Below, piece by piece: positions 34,484 through 42,536 of a DNA stretch of 43,177 bases; position 1 is the stretch's first letter; every line of letters starts with the position of its first letter. Position numbers and translations under genes: made by a program. This stretch comes from Thermoplasmata archaeon (GTDB taxonomy: Archaea > Thermoplasmatota > Thermoplasmata > Lutacidiplasmatales > UBA184): NCBI GenBank assembly GCA_021796385.1, contig JAJYXQ010000068.1, forward strand, positions 1-43,177, written 5' to 3'. The notes beneath the pieces were generated by a model. The model was not told the origin of the DNA. It ran no database searches and was given only the letters and a program-made list of their open reading frames with translations.

Positions 34484-36796
34484 TCAAAAGGAAGTGTTGA
34501 GCTTGCCCAAGCTGTTGTTCAGGGACCAAGTGTAAGTCGATCCTGACGGGCACGTTCCTCCACTGCACCCGACAGCGGCCGTGAAGGACTGGGTTCCGGA
34601 CACGTTTACGGTCGCGGCAAGGGGTGTCAGTGAGACATAGGCAAGGGTCGGGACAGGGGTTGTGGTGATCGTGATGATGGATGCGTTCTTGGCAAGCTTC
34701 CCGTTAAACATAGCTGCCACCGAGAGGTTCTCCGTGCCGCTGGCGACGGCGGTGAACCTCACGGAGGCACCGGAAGAGGTGTTCAGATTGCCCAGTGCGG
34801 AATCGTTCAAGGCCCAGGAGTAGGTGACACCGGCGCAAGGTCCACCGGTGCAAATGAGTGTGGTCGTGAAATTGGCGTAGGTCCCGACCGTGAGCGTGTC
34901 TGACAAGGGGCTCACTGAGACCCCGGTAAGAATCGACTGCGGAGTGAAGGTGATGGATCGTGAGAACGACGCACCCTTCACTGTCACATTGCCCGAAGTG
35001 ACGTTGGCCATGTACCCGGTAACTGTCCCTACCGTAAACGGGTACGTCCCGTTCGGCTCTGTGAACGCAATGGGTGCGGGGGCCACAGCGTTCCCTACTG
35101 TGCCATTAAGTGTAATCGACCAATGCGTCCCATTCGGCAATCCACCCTCCAAAAACGTGACGGTGTAAGTCCCCGCGGCAGGTGCAAAATCGATGGTCTG
35201 ATTCACCGCTGCGCCATTCACAACCACCGCACCGCTAGAAGGATTCGCCGTGTAACCAGGCACAGGGTTCACCGAAAATGGCCAAGTGCCATTTGCCAGC
35301 ATCATGGATACATTGGAACCATACGTGCCCAACTTGTACTGGACCCCACTAGGCAGGGTTAGCCAGAACGACCATTGAGTTTTAGAGGGAAGGCCTCTCT
35401 CGTAAAATACGGAGCGGTAGCTCCCCGGAAAAGTTATCAAGTCCCGAGCTGGACTCCCAGCGATTGTGACCTGCCCCGATTGGGGCGATGGTGGGGGACC
35501 CAAGTAACCTGCGTTAACTACAGTGTAATTATACGTGCCATTCGGCTCGGGGAAACTGATTGTCGAGTTGGTCGACGACAGGTCACTTCCGTTCACCCCC
35601 ATCGTCCAACTCATTCCTGCTGGAAGCCCCGACTCGGAAAAGGTGAGGGAATAGTAAATCGGGGAAATGAAAATGGATACGGTTCCCTGGTTATAGTTGC
35701 TGACGTAGCCATATCCATTGCCCTTATCAGAGACCCAAACCCAAGGCCCGCCCCCGACCGGGATGGAGCCGTCAACCTTGTTGCTCGCGTCCGATATGAC
35801 GCTCACATTGTCCGAGCCAGAATTGTTGACTAAGATCTCGCCGTTCCCGCTGTCATATCCCGGGTTAACCGGTTGGGTTCCAACCGGGATGGAGGCGACA
35901 ACCGTGTCGCTCGCGTCCGAGATCACACTCACACTGTTCGAGCCATAGTTGGCCACGAACACTTCCCCCTTTCCACTGTCATACGCCAGACCCCTCGGAT
36001 TACCCCCGACCACGACGGTCGCAACCACACTATTGCGCGCATCCGAGATCACGCTCACATCGCCCGAGTTCCAATCAGACGCGAACATCTCACCCTTCCC
36101 GCTGTCATACGCCACACCAGAAGGGAAAATCCCGGCCCCGATCAGGACGGTGGCGACCACTGTGTTGCTTGCATCCGAGATCACGCTCACATTGTTCGAG
36201 TACTCGTTGGTGACGAACACTTCACCCTTACCGCTGTCATACGCCACACCCGTCGGCCAAGTTCCGACCGGGATGGTGGCGACCACCTTGTTCGTTGCAT
36301 CTGAGATCACGCTCACGTTGTTCGAACCATAGTTGGCCACGAACACCTCACCCTTCCCGCTGTCATACACCAGGCGATCTGGGTTTGCCCCAACTGGAAT
36401 GGCAGCGACCACCTTGTTCGTCCCATCTGAGATCACGCTCACATTGTGCGAGTTCCAGTTGGCAACGAACACCTCACCCTTCCCGCTGTCATACGCCACA
36501 CCCTTAGGAGCGAGATTTCCACAATCTGTGGGGAAGGCATTCCCAGAATAGAGGTGGTTGGTGCAAAGATCAAGAGTGTAGGCCACGTAAGCGGAAGCGT
36601 AGGGGCCCTGTGATGATTCCACGGAAGAGGTAGGGGTCCTCACGACCGTTGTTGCTCTATGAGAGTCCGGGAAAATGACCGGGTGCGTCCCGAGTCCAGG
36701 CACATCCGGTACGATGAGATTTAACAAGATGACCACGACAAATACCGGCAGAACAACACTCAGAGGAAGCCTTCTTACCCGACTTCGGACCAACAC
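34484..36796 (-). CDS. N-terminal part of an interrupted YVTN-propeller surface protein
   Basis: This is a 770-residue open frame with a GTG start; a stop lies in frame just upstream, so it cannot start much earlier. A signal or anchor helix (LPLSVVLPVFVVVILLNLIV) is followed by seven YVTN blades (VAYDSGKGEVFVAN...NVSVISD), exactly one propeller. Three 'ESGLPxGTxWSV'-type repeats and two Ig-like domains come next. The second Ig domain stops at KLNTSF, where its sister domain reads LNTSSGASVRFTA; the residue lost is the glycine. The domain resumes in the same frame in 33407-34483. Full length would be about 1128 residues. Read as it stands, the product is secreted without a membrane anchor. 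Confidence 0.85.
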   Translation of the reverse strand: MLVRSRVRRLPLSVVLPVFVVVILLNLIVPDVPGLGTHPVIFPDSHRATTVVRTPTSSVESSQGPYASAYVAYTLDLCTNHLYSGNAFPTDCGNLAPKGVAYDSGKGEVFVANWNSHNVSVISDGTNKVVAAIPVGANPDRLVYDSGKGEVFVANYGSNNVSVISDATNKVVATIPVGTWPTGVAYDSGKGEVFVTNEYSNNVSVISDASNTVVATVLIGAGIFPSGVAYDSGKGEMFASDWNSGDVSVISDARNSVVATVVVGGNPRGLAYDSGKGEVFVANYGSNSVSVISDASDTVVASIPVGTQPVNPGYDSGNGEILVNNSGSDNVSVISDASNKVDGSIPVGGGPWVWVSDKGNGYGYVSNYNQGTVSIFISPIYYSLTFSESGLPAGMSWTMGVNGSDLSSTNSTISFPEPNGTYNYTVVNAGYLGPPPSPQSGQVTIAGSPARDLITFPGSYRSVFYERGLPSKTQWSFWLTLPSGVQYKLGTYGSNVSMMLANGTWPFSVNPVPGYTANPSSGAVVVNGAAVNQTIDFAPAAGTYTVTFLEGGLPNGTHWSITLNGTVGNAVAPAPIAFTEPNGTYPFTVGTVTGYMANVTSGNVTVKGASFSRSITFTPQSILTGVSVSPLSDTLTVGTYANFTTTLICTGGPCAGVTYSWALNDSALGNLNTSSGASVRFTAVASGTENLSVAAMFNGKLAKNASIITITTTPVPTLAYVSLTPLAATVNVSGTQSFTAAVGCSGGTCPSGSTYTWSLNNSLGKLNTSF
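35690..36510 (-). repeat. Seven tandem YVTN blade repeats
   Basis: Seven in-frame copies of a blade unit of about 120 bases code for YDSGKGEVFVAN and VSVISD. The copies are more diverged than those at 30890-32650, and the seventh lacks the leading tyrosine (VSDKGNGYGYVSN). Confidence 0.85.
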
Positions 36797-37009
36797 GGCC
36801 GTGTTTTACATCACACAATCGTCCTACATCTATGTTGCGGGGCCGTCAGCGGTGGTCAGAACGTGTCGCAAAACGCCTCTTCACCATCGTGCTTATCGGG
36901 TCGGGCACAAAGGGATAAATTGAGATAGGGGGTCGCTTCCCCTCTACCACCGGAAAAGGGGTAACTGAGAGCAGGCCAAGTCCTTGGTGGATCCCAAGGC
37001 CCCAATCAT

Positions 37010-37183
37010 CTACGCCTTGATCGCTTTCTTCAGCTTTGCGACCAGATCAGGCGGTGGGCTCGAGATTCCGTGGGAGTTCTTGGCGTGCGTCACCGCATTT
37101 TCCATCACTTCGTTCGCGTCCTTCGCTCCTTTTACCTCGAAACCACAGCTCATGCCTATGTCTGCGCACCTAAAGCTCGCCAT
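37010..37183 (-). CDS. DUF1059-family small protein
   Basis: This 57-residue protein matches DUF1059 across its length: it opens MASFRCADIGMSCGFEVKGA, then has 'HAKNSHGI' and ends 'PDLVAKLKKAIKA'. The family has two conserved cysteines (C6 and C13 here) and a His pair (H33, H38); its function is unknown. The ATG at 37183 is about 18 bases after a TATA box. It is divergent from the Cys-rich gene at 37295. Confidence 0.85.
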   Translation of the reverse strand: MASFRCADIGMSCGFEVKGAKDANEVMENAVTHAKNSHGISSPPPDLVAKLKKAIKA

Positions 37184-37196
37184 AAATCACTCAAAA

Positions 37197-37205
37197 TAAT
37201 TTATG
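37197..37205 (-). promoter_or_regulatory. TATA box for the DUF1059 gene
   Basis: The minus strand reads CATAAATTA, about 18-20 bases before the ATG. Transcription would start close to the start codon. Confidence 0.5.
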
Positions 37206-37265
37206 CAAGGATTGCTTAAATGGTCGCGGTATGAGGACTCTACAGGGCCAGTTGGAGAAGGGAGG

Positions 37266-37275
37266 ACTTATATAC
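37266..37275 (+). promoter_or_regulatory. TATA box for the Cys-rich protein / PadR operon
   Basis: ACTTATATAC lies 20-30 bases before the ATG at 37295, with a palindrome placed between. Confidence 0.6.
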
Positions 37276-37280
37276 TTATG

Positions 37281-37296
37281 ATATCATTAGTGATAT
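37281..37296. promoter_or_regulatory. 16-bp inverted repeat at the start of the PadR operon, candidate operator
   Basis: ATATCATTAGTGATAT has perfect 6-base arms around TTAG. It covers the expected transcription start and touches the ATG. The PadR regulator in the same operon is the natural candidate to bind it. Confidence 0.55.
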
Positions 37297-37528
37297 GGTG
37301 TCAACGATGTGCGAAGAATGCGAGTGCGGAGGACAGGGAATGAGACACGGCGGAATGAGATCTGGTGGAGGTTGTGAGTGTGATAGGTCCGGAGCTCCGG
37401 TCCAGGTCTCTCGAAGTTACTTGCGGACGACGGCGCTCGAAGACTTGAAGGATTACGTTGAGGACCTAAGGGCCGAAACCCAGCGGGTAGAGCGAATCCT
37501 CAAGGAACGCTCCGCTGAGAAGGACTGA
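37295..37528 (+). CDS. Small Cys/Gly-rich protein with C-terminal coiled coil
   Basis: This 77-residue protein starts with a metal-ligand-rich segment (CEECECGG, then His/Met/Gly, then GGGCECD) and ends with a helical, heptad-like stretch, 'LEDLKDYVEDLRAETQRVER'. It resembles DUF5320-like small proteins found beside PadR regulators in archaea. An in-frame ATG at 37307 is a possible alternative start. It is followed after 18 bases by the PadR gene. Metal or cofactor binding is inferred from the cysteines. Confidence 0.7.
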   Translation: MVSTMCEECECGGQGMRHGGMRSGGGCECDRSGAPVQVSRSYLRTTALEDLKDYVEDLRAETQRVERILKERSAEKD

Positions 37529-37546
37529 AGTCGGAACCCGACACGG

Positions 37547-37915
37547 ATGGTCGACGAAGGGAGTTCCCCTTGTTGTCGGTGCGGTCCGTTCCGGGTGCGG
37601 TTCTTCCCCCCCGGACTCCTTCGTCCGTTCCTCCTTCGGCTTCTCGGAGAAGGACCCAAGACAGGGTTCGCGCTGATCAGCGAGGTGACCCGGAGAACGA
37701 ACGGCCGGTGGTCCCCAGGTCCCGCAGCGGTCTACCCAGCCCTTCGGGAACTCGCGGAGCAAGGGTTCGTCCGTCGAGCGAGCGGGGGTCCTGGCCTTCC
37801 TCGGGCTTACTCCCTTACCCCGAAAGGACGGAAGGTGGTCAGCGAGTGGGAGGACATGAAAAGGTCCGGGCGCGACGAACTGAGGACCCTCGCACGAATT
37901 TGGGAAGATATCTGA
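37547..37915 (+). CDS. PadR-family transcriptional regulator
   Basis: This 122-residue protein has the PadR winged helix: 'LLRPFLLRLLGEGPKTGFAL', 'GPAAVYPALRELAEQGFVRR' and 'RAYSLTPKGRKVVSEW'. The N-terminus carries an unusual CCRC cluster (residues 9-12) ahead of the domain, which might bind a metal. It is co-directional with the Cys-rich gene 18 bases upstream and likely represses the operon at the inverted repeat. Confidence 0.87.
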   Translation: MVDEGSSPCCRCGPFRVRFFPPGLLRPFLLRLLGEGPKTGFALISEVTRRTNGRWSPGPAAVYPALRELAEQGFVRRASGGPGLPRAYSLTPKGRKVVSEWEDMKRSGRDELRTLARIWEDI

Positions 37916-38232
37916 CATGACAGGCCTGAAGGCCGTACCGATGGACCGTCGGTGAAGTGCTATGAGGGATGCGACGATCGTCTCGAGACGAGGAGTGTGT
38001 TCGTCTTGTCAATCGAAGTTGAGGACCGTTCTTCTGTTGCTCGGACTGTACCGACTACTACCGGGAGGGCTTGAGACCTATGGGTCAAGGGATACCCCTC
38101 ACACAACGGCGAAAACATCGATTTTGTTCCATGCGCACAACCTAAGGCGTACGTCGACTGCGGTGCCTTGTCGAAACACTTTCCCTCGTTCCCACGTTTC
38201 TTCAGGCTAATCCATTCGTAGAGGGACCCAGG
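37916..38232. other. Gap before a truncated gene, nothing recognised
   Basis: These 317 bases are too short to hold the missing N-terminal 250 or so residues of the protein whose end lies at 38233-38637. I see no other gene. Confidence 0.4.
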
Positions 38233-38637
38233 TTGGAACCCATCGAACCCAAGGATGCTGTTGGCAAAGCTGGACCCCCTCCGCTTGGTTCGAAGCCTTA
38301 CCCGTCGAACACCCGGGGGTACGGACCATACCGTTGGGAGGCCTATGTCCCTGCCCACAAGCGATCTGGGGGTTACTACACCGTTCTGATACTGTACGGC
38401 GACACGCTCTGCGGGCGTGCGGATCCCCGTTATGATCGTGGGGACCGCACTTTGAGAGTGCTGGGGTTGTGGTTAGAGGCCAAGTATTCGGACACCCACC
38501 GGGGGCTTGCCATGGCGGTTGGGAGAGGGTTAGCACGCCTTCTAGACATGACCAGTGGGGAGAGACTGGACTTGACGGGAATACCGCTAAGGCGCTTTCG
38601 AACTATTTGCACCCCAACTGCGAACCCGTCCCATTGA
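38233..38637 (+). pseudogene. C-terminal fragment of an HTH_42 / YcaQ-like winged-helix protein
   Basis: The 134-residue frame contains 'YGPYRWEAYVPAHKRSGGYY', then 'LYGDTLCGRADPRYDRGDRT' and 'LRVLGLWLEAKYSD'. This is the conserved C-terminal part of the YcaQ/AlkX-like DNA glycosylase family (about 380-400 residues). The N-terminal winged helices and catalytic region are missing. The only start is a weak TTG. It is almost certainly a remnant. Confidence 0.65.
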
Positions 38638-39399
38638 GGTGAGTACAGTCTTAACGGCAATCGCGCGGAGCCACAACGCATGCCTACGGCAAGGTCAGGG
38701 AATAGAATCTAGTCAAAGGGGTCGTGATCACTCAATGTGGTCGCCAGGGCGCTTCCTTGGAGGACCTCTACAAGGAGGAGGGTTGGCCGAATCGGGTAGG
38801 GAGCCCTGGTGAGGAGTCCTACCGTAGAACCGTGGGCTCCACTCGAAAGAGTCATTCAACACAGCACGGTGTTCTGCGCATGGAAACCAGCCCAAACTGA
38901 TTGACGGAAGTCCTGTCCAGAGGGTACCGAGTGTAAGGGCGACGTGGTCGACGCAGTCCACTCGTACTAGCTCGGTAGGGAGTTCCTCGGGAGCTACGTA
39001 TTCTGGGTCTGCTCAAGGTGTGGGTACGAGCTCGTTCCTCCCGATACGTTCTGCCAGGCGCAGGAAGTGGCCAAGCTCAACAGGTTCTTCGGGCCCGTGT
39101 CAGGGAACTCCCGCACGCCATGGGACCCAGCAACGTAGAGAAGGTTCACCACGCATAGTCTCAACAGCGGCTGAAGCCACGCATACCCACCCCTGTCCTC
39201 CTCCTGCCAGAGGACGTGGGGGTGATCGTCCACCCTAACCTCTGAGGATAGGGTTCTCGCAGGGCTGGCATCCTCGTGACCATACCCTGAGCGCGGCGCG
39301 GGCCGGGTATGAGGACCTCGCCGGCATATGTGAATGGAGTTCGTCACCCGCGAGCTTCGGGCGTTCGGTGAATGCCGGTATCGATGCCGAGGTGCATCG

Positions 39400-39426
39400 C
39401 CTCTCGCCCCCGACGGGGGCGAGAGG
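39400..39426. other. Perfect hairpin, 12-bp stem and 3-base loop
   Basis: Arms 39400-39411 and 39415-39426 are perfectly complementary around GAC and are very GC-rich. No T-run follows, so it is not an obvious terminator; it could be an RNA element or the end of a mobile element. Confidence 0.6.
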
Positions 39427-39501
39427 AGTCGTGCGTCTGGGGGGGACGATAGGTAAGAATCTGAATGGGTTCTCCCAAGAATTGAGAGAAAGGGTTTGGG
39501 A

Positions 39502-39525
39502 CCCCCCGCCACGAAGGGCGGGGGG
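39502..39525 (-). terminator. GC-rich hairpin downstream of the 39560-40210 gene
   Basis: Arms CCCCCCGCC (39502-39510) and GGCGGGGGG (39517-39525) pair perfectly around a six-base loop. It lies 34 bases after the stop of the minus-strand gene at 39560 and may protect or end its transcript. Confidence 0.4.
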
Positions 39526-39559
39526 GAAGGGTTTTGGTCGGGCCGAGACCTTTCTGCGA

Positions 39560-40210
39560 CTAGTAATTTCCACTGACCGCTATCGCAAGGTTGCTGATTG
39601 TTGACGTGGGACTCGCGCTCTGGAAGTCAACAACTACAATAACGTTCACCGTAATGATGCCTGAGGGTGCCGTCCCGCTCTCGGTGAAAGACGCAGTTCC
39701 GAGCTGGGCGTTTGCGGCGGTTGTCGATTGGGTGTAACTCACCTGGAAGGTGTCAGTGCAGCTCGTCGAACTGGTAAAACACGCAGGCGCAGAGGCTATG
39801 GCGAAACTCGAAGTGAAAGAGAAGGTCTCAGCAAAGTCCCCACCCTTGCAGGTCGTTCCAGTGGATGCGACGGCGAGGCTAATCGTTTCGGTCGGACTGG
39901 ATCCACCAACGACAACAGCAGCCGGGGCATTCGCGCAAGCGGCGGGAGTCGTGCTTCCAGTAGTGGTCGTGGCTGAGATGCAGGTAGTGGCACAATCGTA
40001 GTTAGTCCCCGTTACCGTTACACCATTGCCCCCTTGGCTCGGAGCATTCATGGTACCCAATGTGAATGTTGCCAATGCGAACCCTCCGACCATTGCGAGC
40101 ATGGCGATCACGGTGCCTATGTAAACCGTGCGGCGTCTGATTCGACCTCGTGTCCCCGGCGTTCGCGTTTGGCTGCTTGTTCTTGTTCGGTCTTCCAAAA
40201 ACTCTTTCAT
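39560..40210 (-). CDS. Secreted or membrane-tethered Ser/Thr-rich protein, pilin-like N-terminus
   Basis: This 216-residue protein has a basic N-terminus (RGRIRRR) and one hydrophobic segment, 'TVYIGTVIAMLAMVGGFALA'. Then comes a long extracytoplasmic domain rich in Ser, Thr and Ala with six cysteines in pairs (C-x3-C, C-x2-C-type spacing), probably disulfide-bonded. The layout resembles archaeal pilin-like or surface subunits, but no class III peptidase site is clear. I take ATG 40210, since GAGGGGAG lies 9 bases ahead, rather than the TTG at 40219. Confidence 0.72.
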   Translation of the reverse strand: MKEFLEDRTRTSSQTRTPGTRGRIRRRTVYIGTVIAMLAMVGGFALATFTLGTMNAPSQGGNGVTVTGTNYDCATTCISATTTTGSTTPAACANAPAAVVVGGSSPTETISLAVASTGTTCKGGDFAETFSFTSSFAIASAPACFTSSTSCTDTFQVSYTQSTTAANAQLGTASFTESGTAPSGIITVNVIVVVDFQSASPTSTISNLAIAVSGNY

Positions 40211-40260
40211 CGCTTTCAACTCCCCTCAACGGGTACAATCGTACAGCGCGCTAGAGCTTA

Positions 40261-40608
40261 TCAACCTAACGAGGGTATTCCGTGGGAGACCTCTCGCCGG
40301 AGGACTTGGTTTCCAATAATCGTCAGGCGACCCCTGCCGCTGCTAGTGGGAGTGGGCTCACCGAGGCCATCCATCCTCAAAGTCGTGGCTCCAATTAATA
40401 CTTCCCCGTTACCGGCTTCACCAAGCGCCCGAATCATTCGTGCGCCTTCTTCCCTCGAGGCAAAAGCACGCGTGGCATTCGGTCCTCCCAGGGAAGGGCG
40501 CGGATTCGCTACTGAACTTCCTTGGAGTCTTGCCCCACTAAGACTTCCCAGGGAGTCATCCCGGGCAACACATGGATCCGGAATTATGGAGCCCTCGAGT
40601 TCGTCCAC
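40261..40608 (-). pseudogene. Possible remnant of a clan AA aspartic protease-like protein
   Basis: The 115-residue frame contains 'GNGEVLIGATTLRMDGLGEP' and 'SSGRGRLTIIGN', similar in outline to the end of small retropepsin-like archaeal proteins (EVLxGATTLExLGLExDPxxGRL). The catalytic DTG is not found. The rest of the 541-base interval 40211-40751 shows nothing else. Confidence 0.25.
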
Positions 40609-40751
40609 AAAGCCATGAGAGAACCGAACCGTTCCACATACTCGTCGGCATCATCTCTCCCCGTCCTCCGTCTGGGAAGCAAACGAAGGATTCGATATGT
40701 CAACTTACCTTGGTCGGAAGCAATGCTCCCTTCATCTTCTTCCGAAGTGGC

Positions 40752-42271
40752 TCATAACCCCGTAGTCAACTCCGACAACTTCTCCACTATCCACACCATC
40801 GCCTCAGTATCCCGGCCGCAGTACTCCTCGAGGTTGAGTTTCGTGGTCTCGAGCTGCCCCTCGGGCACCTCCATGCCATAGATGTGCCCCCAGACCGCTT
40901 CGAGATATGCGAGAGAAGCACTCCCTCCATCGGAGATCTCAAGGTCCTCGTATCCCTTCCCCATCATCGCGGGAAGGACCGCCTTGATCGAGGCGCTCCC
41001 CTTCTGGGCAGGATGGTAGTAGTCGAAGTTCCGGAACGGGACCAGAAGGTCCACGAACCGGGTGTCCAGACCCCCGAGCCACCCAGCGTGTTCGGGCAGG
41101 TGGGCTGCGAGCTCTTCGAGACGCCCTTTCTCGAAGGAGACGTTCCAGGCGACGATGTACCCGCGGGCGCCCAAAACGGCCCGCAGAGCCTCGGCGAACC
41201 CCGCCCGCGGGTCCTTCGCCTCCATGGAGAGATACCCGTGGTGCCGGGCTTTCGCCCCCGGCTTTTCTACCACGTGAAGCGAGAACTGGAAGGGCACCTG
41301 TTGGTAGGGCCGGGAGCCATCGAAGAGGGGAATCGCCGTCTGGAACGTCTCGAAGTCGAGGAAGTGGAGGGGATACTGCAAGCTCTTCAGGAAGGAAGAG
41401 AGCTTGACCCGGTCGATGTGGGGCCGACCGCGCATGTAGGCTTCCTGTTGGATGGCTTGCTGCCGGGGCCCGTTTCCCTTGAACTCTGCTCTGGGGACGT
41501 CGCGGATGCGCCAATAGGTTCCGGTCTCCATCCAGCCAAGCACCTTCTTGCCCCCGTAGTAGAGTTCCATGAGGTCGGAGTCGGGGTAGTCCTGCCATGC
41601 GGCATCGTCGGCATGGATCCCATCCTCGTCCTTATGGAAGGGTTCCCCGTGGCCGAACTCCGGCGCTTTCCTAGACCGGGAAACTTTGAGGAACTGGTCG
41701 ACCACGGCGGGTATCTCCGGGCCAGCGTTGCCACATCCTGAGTGACGTCTGCCTCTTGGAACAGGCCTTGGAGGTCGACCTCACCCGATCGAACGTAGGT
41801 CTTGTTGAGGTGGAGGAGGAGGCACCGGCGGATCTTCAGCCCAGCGTCGGTGTAGACCCTGTGCTGGAAGGCCGCGTCAGGGATATCCTCCTCCTTGACC
41901 TCAGTGGTGCCCTTCACCTCGACGAGGTCCCACTGGTCTTTGCCCACGGGGACCAGGACATCGGCCCGGGCGTAGGAGACCTTGTCGGAGTGCATGAACC
42001 CGGCTTCGAAGAGGGGGACCCTTTCCTTGACCAGCTCCTTAGAGTGCCTGACATTCTCTTCGATGGGCTTTGCGTCTATCAGGATTCCCTTGGGGAAGCG
42101 CTGGCGAGCGAGAGTGCCGATGCGGATTCCCTCATCGAGGCGATGTTGCAGCGCGTCGTCTGCGGTCGGGAGCCGGTCCGGTGCGTTGAAGGCGAGCCAG
42201 AGCCACTTGGGGCAGGCGAGTCCGTTGACGAAGCGTGTCTTGGTGAGGTACTTGGACTTACGTTCGGTCAT
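40752..42271 (-). pseudogene. DUF2779 nuclease (RecB-like PD-(D/E)XK plus DEDD exonuclease-like), frameshifted
   Basis: Two minus-strand frames join into one protein of about 505 residues. The N-terminal frame, from ATG 42271, has a RecB/Cas4-type nuclease core: D104, E118-V-K120 and Q136-xxx-Y140. The C-terminal frame (ending 40752) has 'HFLDFETFQTAIPLFDGSRP', 'IVAWNVSFEKGRLEEL' and 'YCGRDTEAM', the DUF2779 RNase H-like exonuclease domain. At about 41719-41721 a run of three Gs (plus strand) seems to have lost one base: with four Gs the frame reads TLAPEIPAVVDQFLKVSR. Either a sequencing indel or an inactivating mutation. The family is uncharacterised but nuclease-like. Confidence 0.78.
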
Positions 42272-42536
42272 TTCGATGCTCTTCAAAGCCTGGCCTTGAC
42301 CAAATTCGAGAGCGCAGAGGCCCCGGCCTTATTCAAGGCAAGCAACCGATCGGGGGGCTCTTGAGACGGCGCTCATCTTGGACGATACTCGCTCAACGGG
42401 GTACACACCACACTGAGCAAACCTATTCTGCCCGATGTTTGCGGGAGTTGTTCCGACTACGCCTCCGAGTTGGTCGGCCCTTAGCCTGTGCTACTTGCAC
42501 CGCGCGAACGAGGACGACATCCATAGAACTTTTCGG
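42272..42536. other. Short intergenic region, nothing recognised
   Basis: About 265 bases between two minus-strand genes. No clear TATA box, tRNA or hairpin is seen. The upstream frame of the DUF2779 gene could start at TTG 42286, but the ATG at 42271 is better. Confidence 0.35.

Larger units (their letters stand above)
38638..39559. other. Gene-poor tract with two strong hairpins
   Basis: These 920 bases hold only overlapping frames that look like chance. A fragment reading CSRCGYELVPPDTFC (about 39009-39050, plus) looks like a zinc ribbon but is flanked by stops. The tract may be relic mobile DNA; I cannot name the element. Confidence 0.4.

Noticed and set aside
34484-34486. TGA as selenocysteine
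   Set aside because: The sister domain has glycine here, not cysteine, and no selenocysteine element was recognised downstream.
38994-39512. Remnant of a TnpB or integrase gene
   Set aside because: Zinc-ribbon-like CSRCGY and hairpins recall such elements, but no catalytic motif or frame of useful length could be read.
40884-41741. 285-residue plus-strand frame
   Set aside because: It is the antisense of the DUF2779 domain, which has recognisable motifs on minus.
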